Shown piece by piece: positions 1-6,815 of a stretch of 15,416 nucleotides of DNA. The notes below the pieces were generated by a model, which was given only the letters and a program-made list of their open reading frames with translations, searched no databases and was not told the DNA's origin. The DNA is from Lachnospiraceae bacterium AM48-27BH (GTDB lineage: Bacteria > Bacillota > Clostridia > Lachnospirales > Lachnospiraceae). The DNA lies in the NCBI GenBank assembly GCA_003478355.1, contig QUFC01000064.1, forward strand, positions 1 through 15,416, read 5' to 3'. A program made the translations under genes and the position numbers. Position 1 is the first letter of the stretch. Each line of letters begins with the position of its first letter.

Positions 1-180
1 ACCTTCTTTCGTAAATGTTGCAAATGTTTGTTTTGGCACTTTCATTATACAACACATGGAATCGAGGTGTCTTTCTTTTATGCAAAATCACGAACTTGCT
101 CATTTATAGTACTATATATATTTATGTTGTATCAATTCTGGCATCTATGTCAATATGGTGGCTTGAGAAGGCATATACCG

Positions 181-1581
181 ATGTTGGCGTTAGGTATAAT
201 AGGATTGGTTGGCACAGTGGTTCTCTGGCTGATTTCGAAAAGGCATAATCAAGAAGTTAATTCAGGAGATAATGGAAATAAGAAACTTTTCTATACGGAA
301 ATGATACTCCTTATAGCAGCAACTTTATTCTTTGGTGGACGTATCGTTTATTCTGCAGTTCCGTATCACGGGGCACTGTCTTGGAAACTTGATGAGTGGA
401 TGCGTAAAAAAGAAGTAGAACTGGAGCATAATAATCTTTTTGAGGATGGTGTAGAAGGGATTCTGATGGATTTGGATGAAGCATTGCAACTGCCGGAAGA
501 ACTCTATATTGCAAATAAATATCAGGTGTCATTTGATGAAAACGGAACGATTCAAAGGATTTATGCATTCATATATGGAAAAAATGAGGCTGGAGAGAAA
601 AAAACGTATCTTATTGATTATGACGCAGACAGCAGTAATGATATGACTGTTTGGATAGATGGTAATGTGAATGGAGAATATAGTGACGATATGCGTTTGT
701 CTCCAATGATTGAAATTTTGAACAATTCAGACTGGACGAGTCAGGTAGAGGCGTGGGCTGAAACATTTGAAGAGCAGCAGATTTATGAAATACTCTATAT
801 GGGGCGAAGATCTTTTAGTTCAGAGGAAGGCTTACAATATATTTCGGGAGATGCAGATGGTGATGGAACTGAAACAGGAACCGGCAATTTTACTCAGCTT
901 AGAAGCGGTGGAGAAATCGTTGGGTTTGAGGTATCTTTGCATATTCCTGATTTAAATAGTGTCACACCTGTTCGATATATTATGGAGCCTGAGTACGTCA
1001 GTCAACAAGAATTGAAGCAGGAGAATACGATGCAGCAGGTGGAGGATGCTAAAGATACAGAAAGTTGGACTGTGGATCAAAGTGATGGAACTATGTATTT
1101 CTTTTTAGATGAAAATAATGGATGGCGTTTGGTGATAACGGATGCAGCTGCCGGAAGCAGATTTTATGTAATGGAAAAGACAATGGATGGTGGTTCTACT
1201 TGGGAATGCATAAATGATGATCCGTTCAGTGGACAATTGGGAGTTGCAGAAGGTTTAATATTTTATGATGAGAACTTTGGGGTTGCAGGAATTACAGGCG
1301 CATCCCAGTCCTATTCCCGCTTATATGTCACTCGCGATGGCGGAAGGACCTTTGAAGAAATGAAACTTCCAATGGATCTTGTTTCAGAATTACCACAAAT
1401 CGCTATCGATTGCGGATTTACGGTGGAGGATTTTGATTACCTGAATATGCCTGAAAAAGAGGACGACACATTGACGATAACGGTTACCACAGATGCAGCG
1501 GAGAAAGATGGGATTGTATTTCAGTCAACTGATTATGGAGCGACATGGGAATACAAAGGGCTTGTTCAGATAGCGAATTAA
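181..1581 (+). CDS. Membrane-anchored protein with BNR/YCF48-like repeats
   Basis: Unrecognised protein of about 466 aa if started at ATG 181. Two hydrophobic segments near the N-terminus (about residues 1-19 and 35-58) suggest a membrane anchor, followed by a long acidic, probably extracellular region. Three Asp-box-like motifs lie in the C-terminal half: MDGGSTWE (about 336), RDGGRTFEE (about 385) and DYGATWEYKG (about 450). This motif type occurs in BNR/sialidase and YCF48-like beta-propeller repeats. No catalytic residues were recognised, so function is unknown. The start is uncertain: GAGAAGG lies 9 nt before ATG 181, but TTG 163, ATG 124 and TTG 28 are in frame, and the frame stays open to the window edge, so the gene could begin outside. 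It converges on blaR1 across a shared terminator. Existence as a gene is fairly sure; function is not. Confidence 0.75.
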   Translation: MLALGIIGLVGTVVLWLISKRHNQEVNSGDNGNKKLFYTEMILLIAATLFFGGRIVYSAVPYHGALSWKLDEWMRKKEVELEHNNLFEDGVEGILMDLDEALQLPEELYIANKYQVSFDENGTIQRIYAFIYGKNEAGEKKTYLIDYDADSSNDMTVWIDGNVNGEYSDDMRLSPMIEILNNSDWTSQVEAWAETFEEQQIYEILYMGRRSFSSEEGLQYISGDADGDGTETGTGNFTQLRSGGEIVGFEVSLHIPDLNSVTPVRYIMEPEYVSQQELKQENTMQQVEDAKDTESWTVDQSDGTMYFFLDENNGWRLVITDAAAGSRFYVMEKTMDGGSTWECINDDPFSGQLGVAEGLIFYDENFGVAGITGASQSYSRLYVTRDGGRTFEEMKLPMDLVSELPQIAIDCGFTVEDFDYLNMPEKEDDTLTITVTTDAAEKDGIVFQSTDYGATWEYKGLVQIAN

Positions 1582-1585
1582 GAAA

Positions 1586-1622
1586 AATCGGGTAAAAGTC
1601 AGAGATTGACCTTTACCCGATT
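1586..1622. terminator. Bidirectional intrinsic terminator
   Basis: A perfect 11-bp stem, AATCGGGTAAA (1586-1596) with TTTACCCGATT (1612-1622), is extended inward by GTC/GAC beyond one mismatch. T-rich sequence follows on the + strand and an A-run precedes it (a T-run on the minus strand). It sits between convergent genes ending at 1581 and 1625, so it probably ends both transcripts. Confidence 0.85.
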
Positions 1623-1624
1623 CT

Positions 1625-3421
1625 TTATTTCCAGATATTCATGTCGGACAAGATAGACATGGTTATTTCAGTTGCGTTGCCTCCGGTAGCATCGCTGTCT
1701 GCACCAATGTTGGTAGCGAAAAAGTATGTATTATCTACAGTTTCGATATAGCCGATAAACCATCCGTTCACATCTTGGCCATCCACACGTCCGGTTCCGG
1801 TCTTTCCGTAGAATGTTCCGGCATCGGAAGAGGAAAGGCAGATGGCATCTTTTACTGCATTGATATTTTCAGGGGCGAAGCCAAGGCTGTTATTCTGCAG
1901 CCTGGTTAGAAGTTCGACCTGCTCTATTGGGGAAATCTTCAAGGAAGATTCCATCCAATAAGTGGAGTAATCACCACTTATATTTTCGTTTCCATACCCA
2001 ATTTCCTCAATATAGTTGGAAATGTTAGCGGCTCCAAGCTGTTCGTCCACAGATTCAAAATACCAATTCACGGAGGAATTCATTGCAGACTGTAAAGTCT
2101 GATCCGCATTCCATGCTTCAAATGGATAGGTTTCGCCATTCCATGCAATGAACGAATTTTCCGGTGTAATGATCTCTTCTTCCAATCCGAACAGGGCATC
2201 ATATATCTTGTAGGTGGAGTTTGGAGCAACTCGTAAGGTGGCATGCTCCATGTCGTGTATGCTCCATGCATCATTTTCTAAATCGTATAAAACAAAGCTG
2301 CCTTCGTATTCTCCGAAGTATGTGGAGAGGTCTACATAGGAAACATTCTCAGAAGAGGAATCCCATTGGTAGTAGTTTTCGTCTGCTGCGTATGTAGAAA
2401 TAAAAGGAGCAAAACCTAACAGGAGAACAGCAGTCAGTACAAATGCCGTCATACCTTTTAGTCTTTTTGTAAATGTTGGCTTCTCATAAGATGCAATGTT
2501 GATAATTCTTCGTTTCATCTGCTCCATGTTTCCACCAAGGCCGGCGGCAAACGGAAAAGGAGTAAGTGAAACCTTTTCAGCAAAGTTAATCAGTGTATTG
2601 CCATAATCTTCGTAAGCATCCTCTTCAAGCATTTTCAAAACGGAAGTGTCACAGGCAACCTCTCTGTCATTACGCATTTCTTTCAATGCATACCAGACAA
2701 GAGGATTGAACCAATATACCACTCCGGCAAGGTTCATCAAGAAACTTCCAATAGCATCATGGTGCTTGTAATGCTGCAGTTCATGTAACAGCATATACCG
2801 CATATCGGATTCGTTATAATCAGAGATCAGATGAATCGGAAGATAAATACACGGTTTCAAAAGTCCAATAATAATCGGAGATTTCAAAAATGCGGTACTG
2901 TAGACAGGAATATCTCTGTGAATCCGCATCTCTTCTAAGCAGTGATGATACAGTCTGCGGACTTCCTTGTTCTGAAGGGGAAGTGCAGATTTCTCCAAGT
3001 TGCGTAAACGGAGAGAGGATTTGATTACCAAAATAATCATTGCAAGAATACCGGTGGTCCATATCCCGAATAATATGTATCCGGCAATGGATGGAGCTTC
3101 GCTATTTACAGAAAGGGTAAAGTCATTCATCCAATTTACATTTCCGGTTGGATTGGTCCCAATGGTTTCTTCCATAGCAGTTCCAGTATTGGAAGATGGA
3201 GAACTTCTCAGGCTGTCGAGCCACGAGAAGATTTGAGGAAATCCGATTAAACGGAACGGTATAAAGGGAACTACCAACAACCCAAGCAGCAGGAACCACA
3301 GATTATACTGCATCCGGCTGGAAAGGTTGTTTTTGAATATCCGCTTGGCTATCAAAAGAATTCCGATGATACCGCTGATAAATACATTGCATATTAAAAA
3401 GCGTATCATAAAATCAGCCAC
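1625..3421 (-). CDS. blaR1: BlaR1/MecR1-type beta-lactam sensor-transducer
   Basis: Integral membrane sensor of 598 aa, the usual BlaR1/MecR1 length. The N-terminal part is an M56 zinc metallopeptidase: hydrophobic helices around 5-28, 38-58 and 112-134, the zinc motif HELQH at 213-217 and the downstream EVACD (E254) of the family. A KRR run at 303-305 lies where S. aureus BlaR1 autocleaves between two arginines. A last membrane helix (about 322-342) leads to an extracellular penicillin-binding sensor domain with STYK (S402, the expected acylation serine), SVN (450-452) and KTG (540-542). In known systems a beta-lactam acylates the sensor, the protease is activated and BlaI is inactivated. 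Start is GTG at 3421, one base after the blaI stop, with AAGGAGG inside the end of blaI, so the two are translationally coupled. All key residues are present, so it looks functional. Confidence 0.93.
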   Translation of the reverse strand: MADFMIRFLICNVFISGIIGILLIAKRIFKNNLSSRMQYNLWFLLLGLLVVPFIPFRLIGFPQIFSWLDSLRSSPSSNTGTAMEETIGTNPTGNVNWMNDFTLSVNSEAPSIAGYILFGIWTTGILAMIILVIKSSLRLRNLEKSALPLQNKEVRRLYHHCLEEMRIHRDIPVYSTAFLKSPIIIGLLKPCIYLPIHLISDYNESDMRYMLLHELQHYKHHDAIGSFLMNLAGVVYWFNPLVWYALKEMRNDREVACDTSVLKMLEEDAYEDYGNTLINFAEKVSLTPFPFAAGLGGNMEQMKRRIINIASYEKPTFTKRLKGMTAFVLTAVLLLGFAPFISTYAADENYYQWDSSSENVSYVDLSTYFGEYEGSFVLYDLENDAWSIHDMEHATLRVAPNSTYKIYDALFGLEEEIITPENSFIAWNGETYPFEAWNADQTLQSAMNSSVNWYFESVDEQLGAANISNYIEEIGYGNENISGDYSTYWMESSLKISPIEQVELLTRLQNNSLGFAPENINAVKDAICLSSSDAGTFYGKTGTGRVDGQDVNGWFIGYIETVDNTYFFATNIGADSDATGGNATEITMSILSDMNIWK

Positions 3422-3422
3422 G

Positions 3423-3809
3423 TTAATTGCCTCCTTTTTTTGACCTCTTTGAAAGAAGGGAGCGGAGAGTGTCTATTTCTGTTTCAGATAGTCTGTCATT
3501 TTCTATATATGCAGACAGCATGGCAGTGATATCCCCGTCATAGTATCGTTCCAGAAAAGAATTGCTTTCCTGGCCGATGTATTCGCTTTCTTTCACGACT
3601 GGGGTGTAAACAAACACGCGGCTCTGTTTTTCATAAGTCAGAGCGCCTTTGGTCACAAGGCGTTTGATTAAAGTCTGTATCGTTTTCGGACTCCAGCTTG
3701 TGGTCTGTAATAATTTATCTGTTATTTCATTTGTACTGATCGGCGCATGTTTCCATACGATTTTCATAACTTCAAATTCAGCTTCAGAAATCTGTGGTAA
3801 ATCGCTCAT
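3423..3809 (-). CDS. blaI: BlaI/MecI-family winged-helix repressor
   Basis: A 128-aa repressor of BlaI/MecI/CopY type. The N-terminal winged helix includes the recognition segment WSPKTIQTLIKRLVTKGAL (about 39-57); the C-terminal dimerisation helices are about 78-120. By alignment with MecI, the bond cleaved on induction (Asn101-Phe102 in S. aureus) would fall at about A100-Y101; this placement is inference. ATG 3809 is preceded by AAGGAGGG with good spacing. It is the first gene of a two-gene operon with blaR1, and palindromes matching the family operator flank its promoter, so autoregulation is likely. The effector controlled here is not evident: no beta-lactamase or PBP gene lies in the window. 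Confidence 0.93.
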   Translation of the reverse strand: MSDLPQISEAEFEVMKIVWKHAPISTNEITDKLLQTTSWSPKTIQTLIKRLVTKGALTYEKQSRVFVYTPVVKESEYIGQESNSFLERYYDGDITAMLSAYIENDRLSETEIDTLRSLLSKRSKKGGN

Positions 3810-3829
3810 TTCAAATCCCTCCTTAAATC

Positions 3830-3841
3830 TTACGGATGTAA
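3830..3841. promoter_or_regulatory. BlaI-type operator 1, at the blaI transcription start
   Basis: TTACGGATGTAA fits the dyad TTAC-N4-GTAA used by BlaI/MecI repressors (known family consensus close to TACA-N-TGTA). It lies immediately downstream of the blaI -10 box, about at the predicted start of transcription, where a bound dimer would block initiation. Confidence 0.75.
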
Positions 3842-3848
3842 TAAATAT

Positions 3849-3877
3849 ATTATAGACGTTATTTATGTGGTTGTCAA
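3849..3877 (-). promoter_or_regulatory. Consensus SigA promoter of blaI-blaR1
   Basis: On the minus strand TTGACA (3877-3872), exactly 17 bases, then TATAAT (3854-3849). Both boxes match consensus perfectly. Transcription would begin near 3842, about 33 nt before the blaI ATG. A promoter this strong fits a repressor-controlled operon. Confidence 0.9.
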
Positions 3878-3893
3878 TTTCAGAAAAAACATA

Positions 3894-3921
3894 TTGACTT
3901 GAAATCTTACTTGTGTAATGA
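3894..3921 (+). promoter_or_regulatory. Divergent promoter overlapped by a BlaI operator
   Basis: TTGACT (3894-3899), 16 bases, then TAATGA (3916-3921). The -10 overlaps operator 2. It points away from blaI, where bla/mec systems usually carry the regulated effector gene, but only a short non-coding-looking stretch and a terminase remnant follow. Strength is less certain than for the blaI promoter because the -10 is imperfect. Confidence 0.55.
3907..3918. promoter_or_regulatory. BlaI-type operator 2
   Basis: TTACTTGTGTAA shares the TTAC-N4-GTAA dyad with operator 1, and both are preceded by TC. It lies 30 bp upstream of the blaI -35 and on the -10 of the divergent promoter, the arrangement seen in two-operator bla/mec control regions. 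Confidence 0.72.
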
Positions 3922-3954
3922 TTGAAATATTACAAGAATAAGATTTGGAGATGG

Positions 3955-4002
3955 CAACAAAAAGAAAAGAACCAGAATTACAACGGATTAGCTGGTTCCT
4001 TT
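3955..4002 (-). terminator. Minus-strand intrinsic terminator after the small ORF
   Basis: GAACCAG (3969-3975) pairs with CTGGTTC (3992-3998), with three further A-T pairs outside one mismatch. Read on the minus strand it follows directly after the stop of the 4001-4138 ORF and runs into TTTTCTTTTTG. This implies that minus-strand transcription crosses this spot. Confidence 0.65.
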
Positions 4003-4138
4003 ACTCGTTTGAATTACCTCTTTTATGTATGAGTGCTAAGAGGTATTCAATTGCTGGAAGAATCTCGGCTGCCTCTTGTTCATCACATTCCTGTAGTTTG
4101 TTGAAGTTACTGAAATTTGCCCATGGATAAAAACGCAT
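4001..4138 (-). CDS. Small hypothetical ORF or C-terminal remnant (45 aa)
   Basis: A 45-codon ORF, MRFYPWANFSNFNKL at its start and AEILPAIEYLLALIHKRGNS near its end. It has a mixed, protein-like composition and a predicted amphipathic helix in the second half. Support: an intrinsic terminator lies directly after the stop, and no other frame looks coding. Against: there is no ribosome binding site before ATG 4138, and an in-frame stop lies seven codons upstream. It may be the surviving C-terminal end of a protein cut at the adjacent 16-bp inverted repeat. Not recognised as any family. Confidence 0.35.
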   Translation of the reverse strand: MRFYPWANFSNFNKLQECDEQEAAEILPAIEYLLALIHKRGNSNE

Positions 4139-4142
4139 TGAC

Positions 4143-4185
4143 AGGTGTATCGCAATTCACAGAACGATAGAATTGCGATACACCT
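4143..4185. repeat. Perfect 16-bp inverted repeat with 11-nt loop
   Basis: AGGTGTATCGCAATTC (4143-4158) is matched exactly by its reverse complement at 4170-4185. The + side is followed by ATTTTATATTT, so it could act as a terminator. Its place between the orphan ORF and the terminase remnant also suits a mobile-element end or recombinase site. It begins inside a TTGACA (4138-4143) that has no suitably spaced -10. Confidence 0.7.
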
Positions 4186-4220
4186 ATTTTATATTTCAAG
4201 AGAAAACAAAAAGGAGGCTC

Positions 4221-4445
4221 ATGTTGAAAGACATGGAAACAAAGACGGAAAACAGATATGAGTACAGAAAACCACAGGAAAAGAGGAAACAGATGATAGC
4301 ACCGGATTTATTTGAATTTGCATATGTACCGGATTGGTACGGACAGTTAAGGAAAATGACTACAGGCAGTATAATACCTGCTACTGTGAGATTCCGAAGA
4401 AAAATGGAAAGTCGGAACTGGCGGCTGCCATTGCATTATACATGA
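4221..4445 (+). pseudogene. Start of an unrecognised ORF fused out of frame to terL
   Basis: Begins MLKDMETKTENRYEYR and contains APDLFEFAYVPDWYGQL. AAGGAGG at 4211-4217 is close to ATG 4221 (3 nt) and better spaced for TTG 4224 (6 nt), so an initiation site seems real. From about 4335 onward the DNA encodes terminase sequence in another frame, so the last 35 or so residues of this ORF are a frame shadow. It is most simply the 5' end of a different gene truncated by a deletion into terL. I do not recognise the family. Confidence 0.35.
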
Positions 4446-5382
4446 CCTGCGATGACGGGGAATGGGGAGCAGAAGTGTATGGCTGTGCTTCCGACCGCCA
4501 ACAGGCATCTATTGTATTTGATGTGGCTGTGGATATGGTAGATCAGTGGCCTGCTCTGAAAAAGAGGATTAAACCAGTGATGTCGGTTAAAAGGCTTGTG
4601 TATAAGCCGACCAACAGCTTTTATCAGGTGTTATCAGCCGAAGCATATACCAAGCATGGTCTGAACGTACACGCTGTTATTTTTGATGAACTTCATGCAC
4701 AGCCGGAACAGACAGAAATTCGATTTGCTTTGAACAGCACCAAAAAGCTGTTGACATTATAGAAGGCAGGAAAATTGATCCGACATTCTATCCCGTGATT
4801 TATGGTGCATCTGATGAGGATGACTGGACGAGCGAAGCCACATGGTATAAAGCCAATCCTTCCCTTGGAGAAATCATCGATATTGAAAAGGTTCGAAATG
4901 CTTACATCAGTGCAAGGGAAAATGCAGCAGAAGGGTGTCTTGAAACCACGGAAGGAAATGATATTCATTATGGTTTTATAGAGAAATTTATAGAGGAACT
5001 TGGAACGAAGTACCACATAAAAGAAATTGCTTTCGACCGTTGGGGCGCAACACAGATGGTACAGGATTTGGAAGGAATGGGATTTACCGTTGTTCCTTTC
5101 GGACAGGGGTACAAGGATATGAGTCCGCCAACAAAGAAATTTATGAAGCTGACACTTGAGGAGCGAATTGTCCACGGTGGACATAAGGTTCTACGTTGGA
5201 TGATGGACAACGTGTATGTCAGACAAGACCCTGCCGGAAACATCAAAATGGATAAAGAAAAATCTACAGAGAAAATTGATGCTGCAGTAGCAACCGTTAT
5301 GGCACTTGACCGTGCAATCCGTAATCAGGGTAGCGAGGAAAGTTGGAGTTTGTGGAAATCCAGACTGTTGGACATCTTCTGA
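4334..5382 (+). pseudogene. terL: Phage terminase large subunit remnant (TerL)
   Basis: Remnant of a Terminase_1-type packaging ATPase/nuclease. 4334-4710 encodes the Walker A-like EIPKKNGKSELAAA and Walker B VIFDELHAQP. The frame then changes near 4706-4715: AGTDRNSICFEQHQKAVDII continues in frame with the ORF running through YPVIYGASDEDDW to 5382. About 25-30 family residues between DELHAQP and TTAG are missing, including most of the motif after Walker B. A second, in-frame gap near 4927-4940 joins ENAAEG to LETTEGN and drops the roughly 90-residue segment carrying the first nuclease aspartate (GGLDLSS in relatives). The later nuclease motifs FDRWG and KIDAAVATVMALDRA remain. Missing-segment sizes are from remembered family sequences. 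It cannot be a working terminase, and no other phage structural gene is nearby. Confidence 0.85.
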
Positions 5383-5428
5383 TGTTTTGGTTTTGCAGAG
5401 AAAATAAGGATAAAGCCTCCTGAAAAGT

Positions 5429-5454
5429 AAAAAAGCGGGTGGATTACTCCACCC
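5429..5454 (-). terminator. Intrinsic terminator of the minus-strand small RNA
   Basis: GGGTGGA (5437-5443), loop TTAC, TCCACCC (5448-5454): a perfect 7-bp GC-rich stem. The T-run (TTTTTT, 5434-5429) lies on the minus strand, so it terminates leftward transcription, as required for the RNA starting near 5551. Termination of rightward terL transcripts would be weak, with no T-run on that side. Confidence 0.75.
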
Positions 5455-5551
5455 ACTGCTGTTAACCGATTGTTTTAATTGGACAATCTAATCGCTTTTA
5501 AACGAGCATTTTAACTGGACGCTCTAACCACTGTACAGATATTCTATCTGT
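5429..5551 (-). ncRNA. Candidate novel structured small RNA with tandem hairpins
   Basis: Predicted leftward RNA of about 120 nt with no ORF. Reading 5' to 3' on the minus strand: hairpin 1 ACAGATA-GAA-TATCTGT (5551-5535) at the very 5' end; hairpin 2 with stem GAGCGT/ATGCTC (5524-5504) and 9-nt loop CCAGTTAAA; hairpin 3 with stem GATTGT/ACAATC (5488-5468) and loop CCAATTAAA; then the terminator hairpin. Hairpins 2 and 3 are 36 bp apart, with near-identical loops and stems that differ but stay paired; one pair becomes a G-U wobble only when read on the minus strand. A promoter lies exactly upstream. I do not recognise it as a known riboswitch or sRNA class. It might regulate by loop-target pairing; that is speculation. 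Confidence 0.6.
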
Positions 5552-5557
5552 GTTTTT

Positions 5558-5586
5558 ATTATATGCAATTTACAGCAAAAAAACAA
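5558..5586 (-). promoter_or_regulatory. Promoter of the minus-strand small RNA
   Basis: On the minus strand TTGTTT (5586-5581), exactly 17 bases, TATAAT (5563-5558). The -10 matches consensus fully and the -35 four of six. Predicted start is near 5551, the first base of a 7-bp hairpin. No ORF follows on this strand before the terminator. Confidence 0.7.
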
Positions 5587-5891
5587 TGCCTTTAATTGCT
5601 AAATTTTTATGAACTTTTTTCGATGTTTATAGATTCGATTTTATCATAGGCAGATACAAAAAAGAAAGAGATGGATAGCAGATGGAAATGTTATTTGGAA
5701 TTGTGTTTATGCTCTTACAATATTTTGGAGCGAGGCCGAAAATTACACTCTATGATGGAGAAATCAATAAAGTTACCCAAATCGGTGCATAAGCAAAAAA
5801 CAGCATAAGGCAACTATTCGAAAGCCACCGCTTAGAACCGGTTAGCACAGAGGAATTAAACCTATCACGGATAACTGTAGAGTGGGCGCTG
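5587..5891. other. Intergenic stretch, mobile-element debris
   Basis: AT-rich up to about 5660, then more coding-like. Apart from the doubtful 36-aa ORF, the frame after its stop (5790-5792) stays open through SIRQLFESHRLEPVSTEELN-like sequence to about 5890, which could be decayed coding sequence. No terminator for the AraC gene (ending at 5892) was recognised. Confidence 0.4.
5682..5792 (+). CDS. Doubtful 36-aa ORF
   Basis: Encodes MEMLFGIVFMLLQYFG, a short hydrophobic start, followed by ARPKITLYDGEINKVTQIGA. A purine-rich AAAGAAAGAG lies 11 nt upstream, longer than ideal. Composition is plausible and the frame continues open after the stop, so it may be a remnant of a longer gene. No family recognised. 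Confidence 0.2.
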   Translation: MEMLFGIVFMLLQYFGARPKITLYDGEINKVTQIGA

Positions 5892-6758
5892 TCATTTCAA
5901 CCTTCGGTACTCCCGTGGCGTCATGCCATATCGTTTCTTGAAAGCCCGGTTAAAGTAAGAAAGGTTGTCAAAACCACATTGTCCGGCGATCGAAAGGACC
6001 GTATCGTCGGTTGTACGCAGACGGTCAGCGGCTACATTTAACCGGTGTTCGTTTAAGAAGGCGGTGAAGCCCTGGCCGGTCATGGTCTTGAACCATCGCA
6101 TAAAATGACTGGAGCTGCACTGGCAGACGGCAGCAGCAGCTTCCACAGAGAGATTTTCCGAAAAATGGTCGGTAATCAGCTGAAGAACCAGCTTCAGGCG
6201 GCGGGTATCTCTGGTATCAGAAACAGCTGCAGCAGTCTGACTGTATTGCGCGATCAGGATGGAGAGAAAACGGAGGAGCGCGCCTTTGATGGCCAGCTCG
6301 TATCCGGGCAGCTTCAGACGATTGGCTTCTTCGGCCTCTTTTAAACAGGAGGAAGCAGTCTGGTAGCAGGGACTGTCAGGATGGAGACAATCCGGAAGAG
6401 GCAGTCTGCCGCTTTGAAGAGGCAGAAGATACCGTTCCGCGCACAGGTCGCTGGAACCGCCTAAGAGTTCCAGATCAAAGATGATATTTTCATATTCCAT
6501 CACATGGTCTTCGAAGCGTTTGAGGGCATGAAGCGTACCGGGAGCAAAGAGAAAAATATCCCCGGCATTTGCGATGTTGGAAGTTAAGCCGGACTGGATG
6601 ATGCCAGTCCCTTTTTTTACAAAAATCAGTTCCATGCTGGCATGCCAGTGAAGCGGAACGGTAAAAAAATCTCTGGGAATCGTGCATGGATAGATATTGA
6701 AAGGAAAGCGATCAGCGCCATGCTTGCGGATTTCCTGTAAAAATGTCTGTTTTTTCAT
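5892..6758 (-). CDS. AraC-family transcriptional regulator with cupin sensor domain
   Basis: A 288-aa one-component regulator. The N-terminal cupin-like AraC ligand-binding domain carries LHWHASMELIFVKKGTG (about 36-52) and FLFAPGTLHAL (about 69-79), typical of sugar-responsive members. The C-terminal two-helix DNA-binding domain spans about 190-288: first helix-turn-helix LSVEAAAAVCQCSSSHFMRW (about 203-222), second IAGQCGFDNLSYFNRAFKKR (about 257-276) and the closing GMTPREYRR. I chose ATG 6758 because GAGGTGA precedes it at good spacing; ATG 6791, in frame, lacks one and would overlap the -10 box. It is divergent from glgP across 145 bp, so control of glgP and response to a carbohydrate are reasonable inferences. 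Ligand unknown. Confidence 0.9.
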   Translation of the reverse strand: MKKQTFLQEIRKHGADRFPFNIYPCTIPRDFFTVPLHWHASMELIFVKKGTGIIQSGLTSNIANAGDIFLFAPGTLHALKRFEDHVMEYENIIFDLELLGGSSDLCAERYLLPLQSGRLPLPDCLHPDSPCYQTASSCLKEAEEANRLKLPGYELAIKGALLRFLSILIAQYSQTAAAVSDTRDTRRLKLVLQLITDHFSENLSVEAAAAVCQCSSSHFMRWFKTMTGQGFTAFLNEHRLNVAADRLRTTDDTVLSIAGQCGFDNLSYFNRAFKKRYGMTPREYRRLK

Positions 6759-6781
6759 AAAAGTCACCTCATGATGATAGG

Positions 6782-6811
6782 ATTGTACCATATTTCAATG
6801 GAATATTGCAA
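6782..6811 (-). promoter_or_regulatory. Promoter of the AraC-family gene
   Basis: On the minus strand TTGCAA (6811-6806), 18 bases, TACAAT (6787-6782). It ends 24 bp before ATG 6758, giving a very short leader. It lies back to back with the glgP promoter, with only a few bases between the -35 boxes. Confidence 0.65.
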
Positions 6812-6815
6812 GAAA

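Noticed and set aside
3951..4130. Plus-strand ORF starting MATKRKEPELQRISW downstream of the BlaI-controlled promoter
   Set aside because: The only Shine-Dalgarno-like GGAG touches the ATG, composition is Ser/Leu/Cys-rich and protein-unlike in the second half, and it runs through the stem of a hairpin. The minus strand of the same DNA reads more like protein.
4138..4171. TTGACA at 4138-4143 as a promoter for the terL remnant
   Set aside because: No -10 at 16-18 bases; the nearest candidate, GATAGA, is 22 bases away and inside the inverted repeat.
5461..5530. Tandem repeats as a CRISPR array or tRNA
   Set aside because: Only two imperfect copies with no spacer logic, and no acceptor or T-arm of a tRNA. 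Stem covariation fits tandem RNA hairpins.
5535..5557. ACAGATA hairpin plus T5 as a dedicated terminator for terL
   Set aside because: It could terminate rightward transcription, but the T-run coincides with the region just after a perfect minus-strand -10, and the hairpin sits at the predicted 5' end of the leftward RNA, so that role is preferred.
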